In this document: positions 17,807 through 26,981 of the stretch, piece by piece
Layout: each line of letters opens with the position of its first letter
Numbering within the stretch: position 1 is the first letter of the stretch
NCBI GenBank assembly: GCA_029719485.1
Contig: CP120722.1
Location: forward strand, 3,100,001-3,164,000
Origin: Kiritimatiellota bacterium B12222
GTDB lineage: Bacteria > Verrucomicrobiota > Kiritimatiellia > SS1-B-03-39 > UBA6053
Length of the DNA stretch: 64,000 nt
Direction: 5' to 3'
The notes under the pieces: generated by a model
The model's input: only the letters and a program-made list of their open reading frames with translations
The model's database searches: none
What the model was told of the DNA's origin: nothing
Made by a program: the position numbers and the translations under genes

Positions 17807-17844
17807 AAAAAAAAGCGATACCCTACAAGAGGTATCGCTTTTTT
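17807..17844. terminator. Bidirectional rho-independent terminator
   Basis: An A-run, then gcgatacc, loop ctacaaga, ggtatcgc and a T-run of six. The stem is 8 bp, or longer when the A/T runs pair. It lies between the convergent DUF481 and DEAD-box genes and can serve both strands. Confidence 0.9.
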
Positions 17845-17860
17845 GATGAAGACTTACGCC

Positions 17861-19633
17861 CTATTCATCAGCTCCGGAACCTTCACTTACTTTCAACCGA
17901 TAGCCTTTGAACTTAATACCGTTCAAGGTACTTTTCACCTGATCCGCAACATCCGCGGATACATCGATATCGGTTTTACCCGAGTGAAGTTTGATATTCC
18001 CTACTTTACTGCGGTTGATATTCGCAGCTCCCAAAATAACGCCTAACACGTCGCCGGGTTTGATATGTTGCTCTCTGCCCACACTCAAGGTGAGTTTACG
18101 AGAGGGGCCAATATCCTGTTTTTTGGAGGCTTTCTCTGGGCGACCATCCTCAAAAGAAGAACGGGGGGCCCGAGGCTCACGGGGCTCACGGGGGCCACGT
18201 GCATCTCGAGAACCTCTAGACTCCCGTGAATCACGGCGTTCGCGATCCCGTCGGTTCCGAGGTTCACGTTCGCGGCCAGATCGGTCATTGCGTCCACCCC
18301 CACCCTCTTGAGGAATGCGAATTTCTTCCGGTGGTGGCTTGCCACTGGATTTATCCAACATGTCCATCAACGCTGAAATAATTTCGGTGGGGCTATGCCC
18401 TAAATCAAGCAAACGATCCACCAACTCATCGTGATTATGGTATTTCTTTTCTTGAAGCACCGAACAAAGTGAATCGTAAAATACGTTCGCCCGCTGCGCC
18501 ATCAACTGATCGACGGTGGGAATGTTTGCACGTTTGATTTTCGCTTTGGTGAAACGCATGATATTTTGCAGTTTGTAGACTTCACGTCCAGCAACCAAGG
18601 TTACGGCTTTTCCGCTACTTCCTGCCCGACCCGTACGTCCAATCCGATGCACATAATCTTCGCCATCATTGGGCAAATCATAATTAAACACGACTTCGAT
18701 GTCTTTCACATCCAATCCACGCGCGGCTACATCTGTAGCCACTAAGAACTCAATATTCTTCTTGCGAAAACGATTCATCACCCGTTCACGCATTTGCTGG
18801 GACATGTCACCATGTAATTTATCAGCCAAATATCCACGGGCAGATAAATGCTCGACCAATTCATCCACCATCATTTTGGTGGCACAAAAGATAATGCCAT
18901 AATTTACATCTTCAAAATCAATCAAACGGCACAACACCTCTAATTTGCTGCGACGGTCCACTTCGTACCACACCTGTTCAATTTCAGGAGCGGTCAGTTC
19001 AGAAGCTTCGATTTTGATCCAAACAGGATCTTCTGTAAATTTCTTAATAATCCGTTTAATGCCCGGCGGAACCGTGGCGGAGAACAGTACAGTTTGACGC
19101 TCTTCCGGCATTTTAGCTAAAATGGCATTAATTTCTTCGGTAAAGCCCATATCCAACATGCGGTCGGCTTCATCGAGAATAATGGTTTTGAGTTCATTTA
19201 GTTTAAGACTGCCCTTTTCCAAATGGTCCAAGACACGTCCAGGAGTACCAATGACAATATGTGCACCTTTTTTAAGGCCACGCAACTGTCGATCATATGA
19301 TTGACCTCCATAAACAGGTAATTCACGTACACCTTTTTTACCACGGGTAAGTTTGGCCGTTTCCTCAGCAACCTGCAAAGCAAGCTCCCGCGTGGGACAT
19401 AAAATCAGGACTTGAGTCGCTTTGGACTCCGGATCAATACGTTCAATAGCAGGGATAGCAAAGGCCGCAGTCTTACCTGAGCCCGTTTGAGATTGGCCGA
19501 CCATGTCATGTCCAGCGAGTAAAGGCGGGATCGATTCAGATTGAATCGGCGTAGCCGCTTCAAATCCCATGGCCTGCACCGCTTTCAGCATACTGTCGGA
19601 GAGGTCTAATTCAGCAAAAAGTTTTTTTTCCAT
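17861..19633 (-). CDS. DEAD-box RNA helicase (DeaD/CsdA type)
   Basis: 590 aa. Q motif around FAELDLSD...ATPIQSESIP (6-36), motif I QTGSGKT with K54, Ia PTRELALQ, Ib TPGRVLDHL, II DEAD 154-157, III SAT 185-187, V/VI VATDVAARGLDV and HRIGRTGRAG. A basic Arg-rich region with many RR/RES/RGS repeats covers about 435-510. The last ~75 residues (RKLTLSVGREQHIKPGDVLG...) match a DbpA/CsdA RNA-binding domain. It unwinds RNA, probably in ribosome assembly and cold adaptation. The long leader region upstream would suit cold-shock control, but nothing specific is visible. Confidence 0.95.
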   Translation of the reverse strand: MEKKLFAELDLSDSMLKAVQAMGFEAATPIQSESIPPLLAGHDMVGQSQTGSGKTAAFAIPAIERIDPESKATQVLILCPTRELALQVAEETAKLTRGKKGVRELPVYGGQSYDRQLRGLKKGAHIVIGTPGRVLDHLEKGSLKLNELKTIILDEADRMLDMGFTEEINAILAKMPEERQTVLFSATVPPGIKRIIKKFTEDPVWIKIEASELTAPEIEQVWYEVDRRSKLEVLCRLIDFEDVNYGIIFCATKMMVDELVEHLSARGYLADKLHGDMSQQMRERVMNRFRKKNIEFLVATDVAARGLDVKDIEVVFNYDLPNDGEDYVHRIGRTGRAGSSGKAVTLVAGREVYKLQNIMRFTKAKIKRANIPTVDQLMAQRANVFYDSLCSVLQEKKYHNHDELVDRLLDLGHSPTEIISALMDMLDKSSGKPPPEEIRIPQEGGGGRNDRSGREREPRNRRDRERRDSRESRGSRDARGPREPREPRAPRSSFEDGRPEKASKKQDIGPSRKLTLSVGREQHIKPGDVLGVILGAANINRSKVGNIKLHSGKTDIDVSADVADQVKSTLNGIKFKGYRLKVSEGSGADE

Positions 19634-20029
19634 CGATGTTTACTAGTCTACTTCTATGCATAAAGCGATACTCAAACGAAAATGACTGCATGTTTAGTGG
19701 TCAAAGAGGCCTTCAAAAGTGGTGTTTTTTATTTCTGGAGTGACCGCGCCCTCCCTATGGGTTCGTTTTATGACGGTTTCACTTATATGCGCATCTCAAC
19801 CATAGGTGAAGAGGAAGGGTTTGGGCATACACCCTAAGCAACCATTATTCCCAGTCGTGTATTTCGAAAGAGTGGATGCACCCAAGAATGCCTCAGACTT
19901 GACATCTGCCTTTTCGTGCTTTTAACTTTCAAAGTATAACCTTGAGCGACACGAAACCTGATCGCTGAATACACGCCCTCTCCCCCCCCTCGGGCAGCTT
20001 CCTTTCACCTCTCACCTTCTCAAAGACAC
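19634..20029. other. 396-bp divergent intergenic region
   Basis: Separates the helicase gene (-) and a hydrolase gene (+). It has no convincing ORF or RNA gene. The only element I can point to is TTGACA at 19899-19904 on the + strand, with a weak -10 (TAACTT at 19923-19928); spacing is 18 nt. Confidence 0.5.
19899..19928 (+). promoter_or_regulatory. Possible sigma70 promoter for the hydrolase gene
   Basis: TTGACA is a perfect -35 box; the -10 candidate TAACTT is poor. It lies ~100 bp before the ATG at 20030. Confidence 0.3.
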
Positions 20030-21601
20030 ATGAATCCTTATCATTTGATCCGAAATACTTTTCTTTTGTCCTGCCTTTTCTTTGTCACAGGCACTGTAAC
20101 AGCCGATGACACTCCCCAAATCGCGCTTCCGGGATACCAAGCCGGAGCAGGGATCACCCAGAAATCAATCCACGACATCATGGAATGGGCTTTGAAAACC
20201 TACAATACTCCTGGAGCGTCGGTGGCCATCATCAAGGACGGAGAAATCTTTCTCGCCGAAGGCTTTGGCATCCGAAATACGGATACAGGTGCGCCAGTAG
20301 ATAACGAAACGTTGTTCCAGCTTGCCAGTGTATCCAAAACATTCACTGCAGCCGCATTTGGAGCACAAGTTGACAAAAAAAACTTAACCTGGGACATAGC
20401 TGCCAGCGAAGTACTTACGGATTTTGAGATGAATCTCCCCTATGCAACGAAATGGGCCAATGGAACCGATTTTCTGGTCCATCGCGCTGGTTTCCCTGCT
20501 TTTTCTGGCGATATCTTTGATCACTTGGGCTTTTCTCGTAACGACATTCAACACCGTATTCGTTTTGTAGAGCCCGCTTACTCGTTTCGTGACCGTCCTG
20601 CGTACTCCAACATCGGCTTCTTTCTCGCGGGTGAAATGGTCGCACAAGCAGGAAAAGGCTCTTTTGAGTCTGTGCTTCAGGACAGTATCCTCACCCCTTT
20701 AGGCATGGAGAACACCGGCAAGGCAGAGCAACTACTGAACCAAGGCAGCAATGACAACATTGCCGTCTCTCATATTCCGAAAGACAATGGCTTTAAAGTC
20801 GTACCCCACAACTTAAGCAAAGTCTTTGTTGCAGCTGGTGGAATCGCATCCAATGCCAATGACCTCGCCTCCTATATTCAAATGCTCTTAAACGAAGGGG
20901 AATTTGACGGGAAACAAGTTTTAAGCCCGGAGACCATCACACAAATATTTGAACCTGTCATCTCCAGCGATATTAGCTTCTCCGAATTCCTTCCCATCGA
21001 CGAGAATTCGGGATTTGACTACTCACCAGGCTGGGGAGTTTACCACTACAACGGCCTCAAAATTTTAGAAAAAGGCGGCGCATTGGATGGCGTAAGAACG
21101 CTCATCGTCCTCGTCCCTCAGGAAAAGTTTGGAATCGCAATTCTGAGCAACATGAACCTCACCTCCCTCCCCGAAGCCGTAAGGGCGGGGCTGTTGCAAC
21201 AAATGTTCGGTCAACCAGGAGAAGTGGATTTTCAACCGGAAATTTACACCCAAAGTACTCAAATTAAAGAGCTTTTTTCAAGCATCTACCAAGCACCCCT
21301 ACCCAACAAAAAGTTATCACCTGAGCAAATTAACGCCTTTGTCGGCCAGTATTCAAGCGATTTGTATGGTGTGTGGGAAGTCGCACGCGATGACAAAGAA
21401 CCCTCTTCCCTCGTGTTGCTATGCGGTCCGGCTCACTATCGTGGCACCGTCACCATACTTGATGAAAAAACCTTAGGTATCAAACTTCCCCTCGTCTTAA
21501 ACATCATGCAAGAAGCCAGCTTCGAAATCAGCGAAGGACAACAAGCTACGTCATTCACCTTTGATGACCAGAAATTCCGACGCCTCCCTTCGGGGCAATA
21601 A
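20030..21601 (+). CDS. Exported serine hydrolase, class C beta-lactamase fold (1)
   Basis: 523 aa, signal peptide 1-25 (TVTA/DD). Beta-lactamase/PBP4*-type domain at ~40-390: SxxK is S100-V-S-K103, YxN is Y192-S-N194, and the third motif region reads EKGGALDG. A C-terminal ~120-residue beta domain (FVGQYSSDLYGVWEV...) follows, as in many esterase-like members. It is a periplasmic peptidase/esterase candidate acting on D-amino-acid peptides or small esters; there is no reason to call it an antibiotic-resistance enzyme. It is related to the gene at 22813-24423 and lies 74 bp before a lipoprotein gene on the same strand. Confidence 0.85.
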   Translation: MNPYHLIRNTFLLSCLFFVTGTVTADDTPQIALPGYQAGAGITQKSIHDIMEWALKTYNTPGASVAIIKDGEIFLAEGFGIRNTDTGAPVDNETLFQLASVSKTFTAAAFGAQVDKKNLTWDIAASEVLTDFEMNLPYATKWANGTDFLVHRAGFPAFSGDIFDHLGFSRNDIQHRIRFVEPAYSFRDRPAYSNIGFFLAGEMVAQAGKGSFESVLQDSILTPLGMENTGKAEQLLNQGSNDNIAVSHIPKDNGFKVVPHNLSKVFVAAGGIASNANDLASYIQMLLNEGEFDGKQVLSPETITQIFEPVISSDISFSEFLPIDENSGFDYSPGWGVYHYNGLKILEKGGALDGVRTLIVLVPQEKFGIAILSNMNLTSLPEAVRAGLLQQMFGQPGEVDFQPEIYTQSTQIKELFSSIYQAPLPNKKLSPEQINAFVGQYSSDLYGVWEVARDDKEPSSLVLLCGPAHYRGTVTILDEKTLGIKLPLVLNIMQEASFEISEGQQATSFTFDDQKFRRLPSGQ

Positions 21602-21675
21602 TCTACTAGCCTCATTTCTTTAGCCCACTCAACGAACTCGAAATCTTCCGAAAATAATCCCCTATCCCTTTAGAC

Positions 21676-22779
21676 ATGAAAAATGAATCCTCCCCCCTCC
21701 GCTTCTCTCTTACTGCACTTCTAACCCTCCTGCTCGGCGGATGCGCCTCCATTCCCCAAGAAGCCTATCGCGGTACTGCGAATGGATATAACGTTGCCAT
21801 GCAAAAAGTAGGAGAGGAACAACTTCTCCTCAACATTGTCCGTTTGCGCTATCGAGATGCCCCTTTCTTTTTTGAAACCTCCTCCATCACCTCTCAGCTT
21901 GATCTGAGCAGTAACGTGGGAATCGGAGGTGCTTTTCCTCTCTCGGGTGACGCCCCTAATGTCCTGAATGGGAATGCAGGTGTCAGTTTCGCCGAACGCC
22001 CTACCATCTCCTACACCCCGCTTCAGGGTGATGAGTTTTTCAATCGACTTCTCAGCCGCATCTCCTTTGAAGACATTGCCCTCCTGACCAATTCAGGCTG
22101 GAGCATGGACACGGTTTCTCGGATGGTGATTCAACGCATCAATGGCATCAACAACGCGGTGGGAGCTTCTGGCCCCACCCCCACAATCCCTCCCATTTAT
22201 TTAGATTTTAGAGAAGTATCTGAACTCCTCTTCACGCTTCAACGTGGGAACACCATTCAGATGGGAGAGATCGCAGACAAAGACCAGACCACTCCAGTGA
22301 TCTATCTGCCCCGTTTAGGAAACAACGCAGAAGCTGACCGGTTGAGGGAATTGCTGGGACTCGATCCCGCCCTCAACATCTACAATGTCGCATCAGGAGC
22401 GGCCATCGACGCCCAGTCTGATGGAGATACCATCGAAATTAATACACGCTCATTACTCGGTGTACTGTTTTTTCTATCCCAGGGCGTCAATGTTCCAGAG
22501 GATGACCTCGCGGCTGGTCTCGTAACCAGAACCCTTGATGAAAACGGCAATACCTTTGACTGGAACGGACCTTTGGAAGGTTTATTCCGCGTGGAATGCT
22601 CCTCGAAAGCTCCCAAAAATGCCTCTACCGTTATCCAATACCGTGGCAACTGGTTCTACATCAAGGACAACGACTTACTCAGTAAAGCGACCTTCATGCT
22701 CACTTCGCAAATGTTTGCCATCCGCACAGGCGACACCCAAGGTCAGACGCCTATCCTCACAATTCCTGTAGGAAACTAA
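21676..22779 (+). CDS. Uncharacterised outer-membrane-type lipoprotein
   Basis: 367 aa with a type II signal ending LGGC (C23). The mature protein starts ASIPQEAYRGTANGYNVAMQ and has LLLNIVRLRYRDAPFFFETSSIT and LLRYRD-like features recalling a family of unknown function in other Gram-negatives. Ser follows Ala at +2/+3, so outer-membrane sorting is likely. No enzyme motif is visible. It lies between two beta-lactamase-fold genes and may be co-transcribed with the first. Confidence 0.75.
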   Translation: MKNESSPLRFSLTALLTLLLGGCASIPQEAYRGTANGYNVAMQKVGEEQLLLNIVRLRYRDAPFFFETSSITSQLDLSSNVGIGGAFPLSGDAPNVLNGNAGVSFAERPTISYTPLQGDEFFNRLLSRISFEDIALLTNSGWSMDTVSRMVIQRINGINNAVGASGPTPTIPPIYLDFREVSELLFTLQRGNTIQMGEIADKDQTTPVIYLPRLGNNAEADRLRELLGLDPALNIYNVASGAAIDAQSDGDTIEINTRSLLGVLFFLSQGVNVPEDDLAAGLVTRTLDENGNTFDWNGPLEGLFRVECSSKAPKNASTVIQYRGNWFYIKDNDLLSKATFMLTSQMFAIRTGDTQGQTPILTIPVGN

Positions 22780-22791
22780 TACAACAGTAGG

Positions 22792-22811
22792 CGAGGAGGA
22801 CGTCCTCCTCG
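22792..22811. terminator. 20-bp perfect palindrome between convergent genes
   Basis: CGAGGAGGAC is followed immediately by its complement GTCCTCCTCG. It sits between a + gene ending at 22779 and a - gene ending at 22813. The T-tract is weak (GTTTACT), so it is a candidate bidirectional terminator. Confidence 0.5.
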
Positions 22812-22812
22812 T

Positions 22813-24423
22813 TTACTCTTCACGTACAGCCCCACGGTTTCGCATAAATGTGCCCATGCCATCTTGATCCAAGAACGAAAGGGTAACTGATTCTGCAGGC
22901 CCCTTGCCTGAGCGATGAAAGATCACGGAGCCCGGCCCTCCTGCATTCTCACCAATGGGCTGAAAAAGGAAGGTGTCCCCATCCCAATGGGTCAACGAAA
23001 AGGTAAAAGGCTTCGGTCCAATCGTAAAGGAAACAACACCAGCGTTTTCGCTCACCACCAGAGGGCCAAAGTAATCGTTTGCGTAGCTACCAACATAATT
23101 TTCGAATGATGCGGCAGGTTCAGGAGATGCAGGAGGAGTGGAAACATCAAACTGATACTTAACAAAGTCAGCCTCCATTATTTCAAATTGTTCATTCAAA
23201 AGTCCAATCCAGTCCCGTTGAATACTCCCTGAGGTCACCAAATCCTTAAACGCCAATCCAATCGCTTCAGGTACGCCGTTGAGACCTGAATTCGTGACAA
23301 TAGCGATGCCTAAATCTTCATCAGGCCACAAAAAGACAGCCGATCGCGCGCCTAGCATGAAGGCCCCAGAATGGCTAAGGTTTAACCCCAGGGTTGGATC
23401 ATGCGAAACATTCCAACCGAGCGCATAATATTTAGCCATATGAGTCTCAGAGTTGTATGACGTTTGGGAATGCGGCCTCCACGTCTCAGAAAGTGACGCG
23501 GACGAAACAATTTGTTTACCCTCAAACATGCCTTCATTCAGTTGCATACGCATCCATCTGGAATAATCGCTGATGGAAGTACTCAAGCCTCCAGCCGGCG
23601 CCTGCTCATCGGGATCTCGAACAAAGAGCGGCTGCCAAGAGCCATCGTCTGTTTTCACATGCGTATATGCACGTTGTTTCGCGTCACGGAAATCGGCAAA
23701 CCGAAAACTCGAATTCGCCATCCCCAAAGGTTCAAACATAAATTTTTGCGCAATTTCATCGAAAGGTGCATCTGCGGCTTTTGCCGCGGCAGTAGCTCCT
23801 GCAGAAAAACCGGCGTTTGTATACGCATACCCATTTCTAAAAGGATAAGCGGGGGCCAACTGCCCCACGCGTTCTCGGATAACATCTGCAGAAAAACCCA
23901 TGTCTTCAAGATAATCACCGGCGTGATCCGCCAAACCACTCCGGTGTGAAAGCAAATCAGCCACCGTAACATGGGCCGTCATCCATTGATCGTGCAAGGT
24001 GAGATCTACACCGTGTGCCGCCACGGGATCTGAAAAATGAAGCAAATCCTGATCTACGGCGGCCGCAACCACCGAAGAGGACATGGGCTTTGAGAGAGAG
24101 GCAAACTGAAAAATACTATCCTCAGTGATGGGTAAATCCTCCCCTGCGCGTCGCGTACCCCAAGTCTTCATCAGCACAAGCTCATCTTGATAAATCACAA
24201 CCATCGCTAAGCCGGGAATAGCCGTCGTTTTCATGACCTCCTCCGCGTAATCTGAAATCAGCGGCAGTCCGGCCATAACCGATTCATCCAAACTACGGCC
24301 TGGATGGGATGCCATTACCTCCTCAGATTCAAGGGACGCTTGAGCATGCGTGACCTCCGGTTCTGCTGAAAAGAGAGGAAAGGCCGTTATCGTCATTACG
24401 AGTGTAGCTAAAACTGTTTTCAT
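22813..24423 (-). CDS. Exported serine hydrolase, class C beta-lactamase fold (2)
   Basis: 536 aa, signal peptide 1-20 (PLFSA/EP). SxxK is S109-L-S-K112 (FASLSKPMSS), YxN is Y201-T-N203 (YAYTNAGFS), and the third motif is HSG in LNLSHSGAFMLG. A DUF3471-like C-terminal beta domain covers ~420-530 (FENYVGSYANDYFGPLVV). The domain plan matches the protein encoded at 20030-21601, but sequence divergence is large, so this is an old duplication or separate acquisition. Likely a periplasmic hydrolase; substrate unknown. Confidence 0.87.
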   Translation of the reverse strand: MKTVLATLVMTITAFPLFSAEPEVTHAQASLESEEVMASHPGRSLDESVMAGLPLISDYAEEVMKTTAIPGLAMVVIYQDELVLMKTWGTRRAGEDLPITEDSIFQFASLSKPMSSSVVAAAVDQDLLHFSDPVAAHGVDLTLHDQWMTAHVTVADLLSHRSGLADHAGDYLEDMGFSADVIRERVGQLAPAYPFRNGYAYTNAGFSAGATAAAKAADAPFDEIAQKFMFEPLGMANSSFRFADFRDAKQRAYTHVKTDDGSWQPLFVRDPDEQAPAGGLSTSISDYSRWMRMQLNEGMFEGKQIVSSASLSETWRPHSQTSYNSETHMAKYYALGWNVSHDPTLGLNLSHSGAFMLGARSAVFLWPDEDLGIAIVTNSGLNGVPEAIGLAFKDLVTSGSIQRDWIGLLNEQFEIMEADFVKYQFDVSTPPASPEPAASFENYVGSYANDYFGPLVVSENAGVVSFTIGPKPFTFSLTHWDGDTFLFQPIGENAGGPGSVIFHRSGKGPAESVTLSFLDQDGMGTFMRNRGAVREE

Positions 24424-24825
24424 GATATTTTTTCCTATAACGAGATACTTAAGAAATGAAGATTATTCATTGACGGGACCACGCAAAATTAACGCTATGA
24501 ATAATAGTTTAGGGGTACACAGCCCCTTTCGTCGAGCACTTCCTCAAATTTAAAGCCCCCCCTCACTTTTTGACCACGAAAAAGAATTCATTTGCAGCTC
24601 ATCCGCTTTCTCGGAGATCCTTTGCAATAAAGACACTCACTTTCACCAGTGCAGTACCCCCATAAGAAGAGCTCAGCTCTTTCGAAATATAAACAAAACA
24701 GGAGGTTTCCATCGCATTTTTACAAATAGGATCTCACTTGAAAACTTAGGATTTTCATTGCCTCAGCCGACTTCTCTTGACAAGGGAGCACCTCTCTTTT
24801 TCTCTAAATCCAACAAGGTTTTGTT
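24424..24825. other. 402-bp divergent intergenic region
   Basis: Lies between hydrolase 2 (-) and the ABC-F gene (+). It holds a small dyad AAGAGCT-c-AGCTCTT near 24666-24680 and a TTGACA at 24777-24782 with no -10 at normal spacing. I see no ORF with coding character and no RNA gene. Confidence 0.5.
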
Positions 24826-26427
24826 ATGATTTCCGCTGTATCCCTCACCATGCGCTTTGGTGAAAAAACCCTTTTTGAAGATGTGAGCGTCAAATTCCGC
24901 TCTGGTAACCGCTATGGTTTGATCGGTGCAAATGGCTCCGGTAAATCAACCTTTATGAAAATTTTATCCGGTCAATTGGAATCTTCCGCAGGTGAAGTTG
25001 CACTGGATACCGGCTGTACCATGGGCTTTTTGCGTCAGGATCATAATACCTTTGATGCACAAACCGTGGTCGACACCGTTTATCAAGGCAATGAATTACT
25101 TTGGAAATTACATCTCGAACGAGAACATCTCTACACTGCGGCAGAATTAACCCCGGAAGAAGAAGAACGCATTGGCCTCATCGAAGATGAATTTGGCGAA
25201 GCCGGTGGATACACCATGGAAACGGATGCCGCCAAAATGTTGGATGGCTTAGGTCTGCCCGAAGAAAAGCGTGAAGATCCGATGGGCACCTTGCCTGCGG
25301 GTCTCAAATTGCGGGTACTCTTGGCCCGAGTGCTTTTTGGCAAACCTGATGTTCTTCTGCTCGATGAACCAACGAACCATTTGGATATGGTCAGTCGTGA
25401 TTGGCTGGAAACATTTCTTCAAGGCTACGTAGGTACCGTAATCGTCATTTCACATGATCGGTACTTCCTCAATGCCGTTCCTACCCACATTGCAGATTTG
25501 GATTATCAGGAAATGCGGATGTTCACGGGAAATTACGATGATTTCATGACCACCAATGCCATGCTTCTGGAAAAACGCTCACGCGAAAATGCCACCAAAG
25601 AAAAACGCATCGATGAACTGCGAAGCTTCATCAACCGTTTCGCGGCGAACGCCAGTAAAGCGCGTCAGGCCACCTCCCGTCAAAAAGAGCTGGAAAAAAT
25701 CGAAGTCGATAAAATGAAACCCTCTTCTCGGGTCTCCCCCTACATCCGCTTCGAATCGGCAAACCGCTTGGGTGACAAAGTATTTGATATCGATAATATC
25801 AGCAAAGCCTACGACGAAACCTTGTTCGAAAACTTTTCAGCCACCATCGGTTCAAAAGAAAAAATTGCCATTATCGGGAGTAACGGTGTGGGTAAAACCA
25901 CCTTGTTACGCATGCTTTGTGGTGAACTGAAACCAGATTCCGGCACAATCTCAAGAGGTGAAACTGTTGAATTATCCAACTTCCCTCAGGAACCGATGAC
26001 GGTCTTGGAATCAGGAATACAAGCCATTGATTGGCTGTCTAGATTTTGTACGGATGATCAACAAAAAGAAACAGAACTTCGTTCCGCCATGGGACGCATG
26101 TTGTTCAAAGGTGAATCGGTATTCAAGCTCTGCGAAGTCCTGAGTGGGGGTGAAAAAGCACGGTTGATTACCGCCGCTATGATCATGCAACAAGGCAATG
26201 TGCTCACCTTGGACGAACCGACCAATCATTTGGATTTGGAAAGTATCGAATCCTTAAACTACGGACTCAGCTTGTTTGAAAACACCGTAATTTTCGTCAG
26301 TCATGACCGTGAATTCATTTCCAGTTTGGCCACCCGTATTTTTGATATTCGGGATGGTAAAATTTATGATTATCCGGGTACGCTTAAAGAATACGAAGCA
26401 TGGAAGGCACAACAGGGGAAAAAATAA
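24826..26427 (+). CDS. ABC-F family ATPase, YbiT type
   Basis: 533 aa soluble protein with two ABC domains. First Walker A GANGSGKST at 34-42, Walker B LLLDEPTNHLD; second Walker A GSNGVGKTT near 351-359, signature LSGGEKARL and Walker B LTLDEPTNHLD. Between them is the P-site tRNA-interaction linker with RSFINRFAANASKARQATSRQKELEKI. The opening MRFGEKTLFEDVSVKFRSGNRYGLI is very close to E. coli YbiT as I remember it. ABC-F proteins bind the ribosomal E site and ease stalled translation. The gene ends inside the next one, which starts 28 bp before its stop. Confidence 0.92.
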   Translation: MISAVSLTMRFGEKTLFEDVSVKFRSGNRYGLIGANGSGKSTFMKILSGQLESSAGEVALDTGCTMGFLRQDHNTFDAQTVVDTVYQGNELLWKLHLEREHLYTAAELTPEEEERIGLIEDEFGEAGGYTMETDAAKMLDGLGLPEEKREDPMGTLPAGLKLRVLLARVLFGKPDVLLLDEPTNHLDMVSRDWLETFLQGYVGTVIVISHDRYFLNAVPTHIADLDYQEMRMFTGNYDDFMTTNAMLLEKRSRENATKEKRIDELRSFINRFAANASKARQATSRQKELEKIEVDKMKPSSRVSPYIRFESANRLGDKVFDIDNISKAYDETLFENFSATIGSKEKIAIIGSNGVGKTTLLRMLCGELKPDSGTISRGETVELSNFPQEPMTVLESGIQAIDWLSRFCTDDQQKETELRSAMGRMLFKGESVFKLCEVLSGGEKARLITAAMIMQQGNVLTLDEPTNHLDLESIESLNYGLSLFENTVIFVSHDREFISSLATRIFDIRDGKIYDYPGTLKEYEAWKAQQGKK

Positions 26428-26978
26428 ATCCCTCTCCCATTGAACGTCGGCGAGAGCTGAAACAGGCCATGAGCTCTCTTGCAAATGCGGGAACGCATTG
26501 CGGGAGCTGCAGTGGTGTTTGTTGTACGTTCTTAGCCAACTCCATGCAAATCACTCCAGTGGAAGCCGTCGACCTTCGTGAATGGTTGATATCCCAAAAC
26601 CGGTGGAATGAAGACCTACTGCTCTCGCTGAAGACTTGTGTAAAACGATTTCGCTTAGATCAAGAACTAGGTGACGGACGTCGTTCATTACGTCGTACCT
26701 ACACCTGCCCCTTTTATTTGGACGGCCCTCAAGGCTGCAGCATTTCCAGAGATCACAAACCCTACGGATGTCTGGCATTTAACCCGCGCATTCCTGATCA
26801 GACCGAAGGGGGGAATTGTTGCTCAGATCAAAAACAACTGGAAATTCGAGACCAAAACTTCCCTACAGAAGCGACCCAAAATGAACACTTGCGTCAGATC
26901 CACCACCTCCCCTACGCCAAAGCTCCCCTCCCCATCATTCTACTCGACCTGGAAAAAAGCAGCCGCTTAGATCCTTAA
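26400..26978 (+). CDS. YkgJ-family cysteine-cluster protein
   Basis: 192 aa. The N-terminal cluster is C34-x2-C37-x3-C41-C42 (HCGSCSGVCCTF), followed by C80, C103, C113, C124 and C140-C141 in YTCPFYLDGPQGCSI and PYGCLAFNP. This is the metal-chelating (Zn or Fe) CxxCxxxCC family, sometimes linked to Fe-S or radical chemistry. The ATG lies within the 3' end of the ABC-F gene in another frame, a 28-bp overlap that implies tight co-expression. Biological role unknown. Confidence 0.85.
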   Translation: MEGTTGEKINPSPIERRRELKQAMSSLANAGTHCGSCSGVCCTFLANSMQITPVEAVDLREWLISQNRWNEDLLLSLKTCVKRFRLDQELGDGRRSLRRTYTCPFYLDGPQGCSISRDHKPYGCLAFNPRIPDQTEGGNCCSDQKQLEIRDQNFPTEATQNEHLRQIHHLPYAKAPLPIILLDLEKSSRLDP

Positions 26979-26981
26979 AGA

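Noticed and set aside
20030..24423. Beta-lactam resistance genes
   Set aside because: The SxxK/YxN fold is shared by many peptidases and esterases; size and C-terminal beta domains fit these rather than class C beta-lactamases.
19634..24825. Riboswitches or small RNAs in the larger intergenic gaps
   Set aside because: I could not find a convincing consensus or terminator-linked structure by eye; only weak promoters and short dyads are visible.
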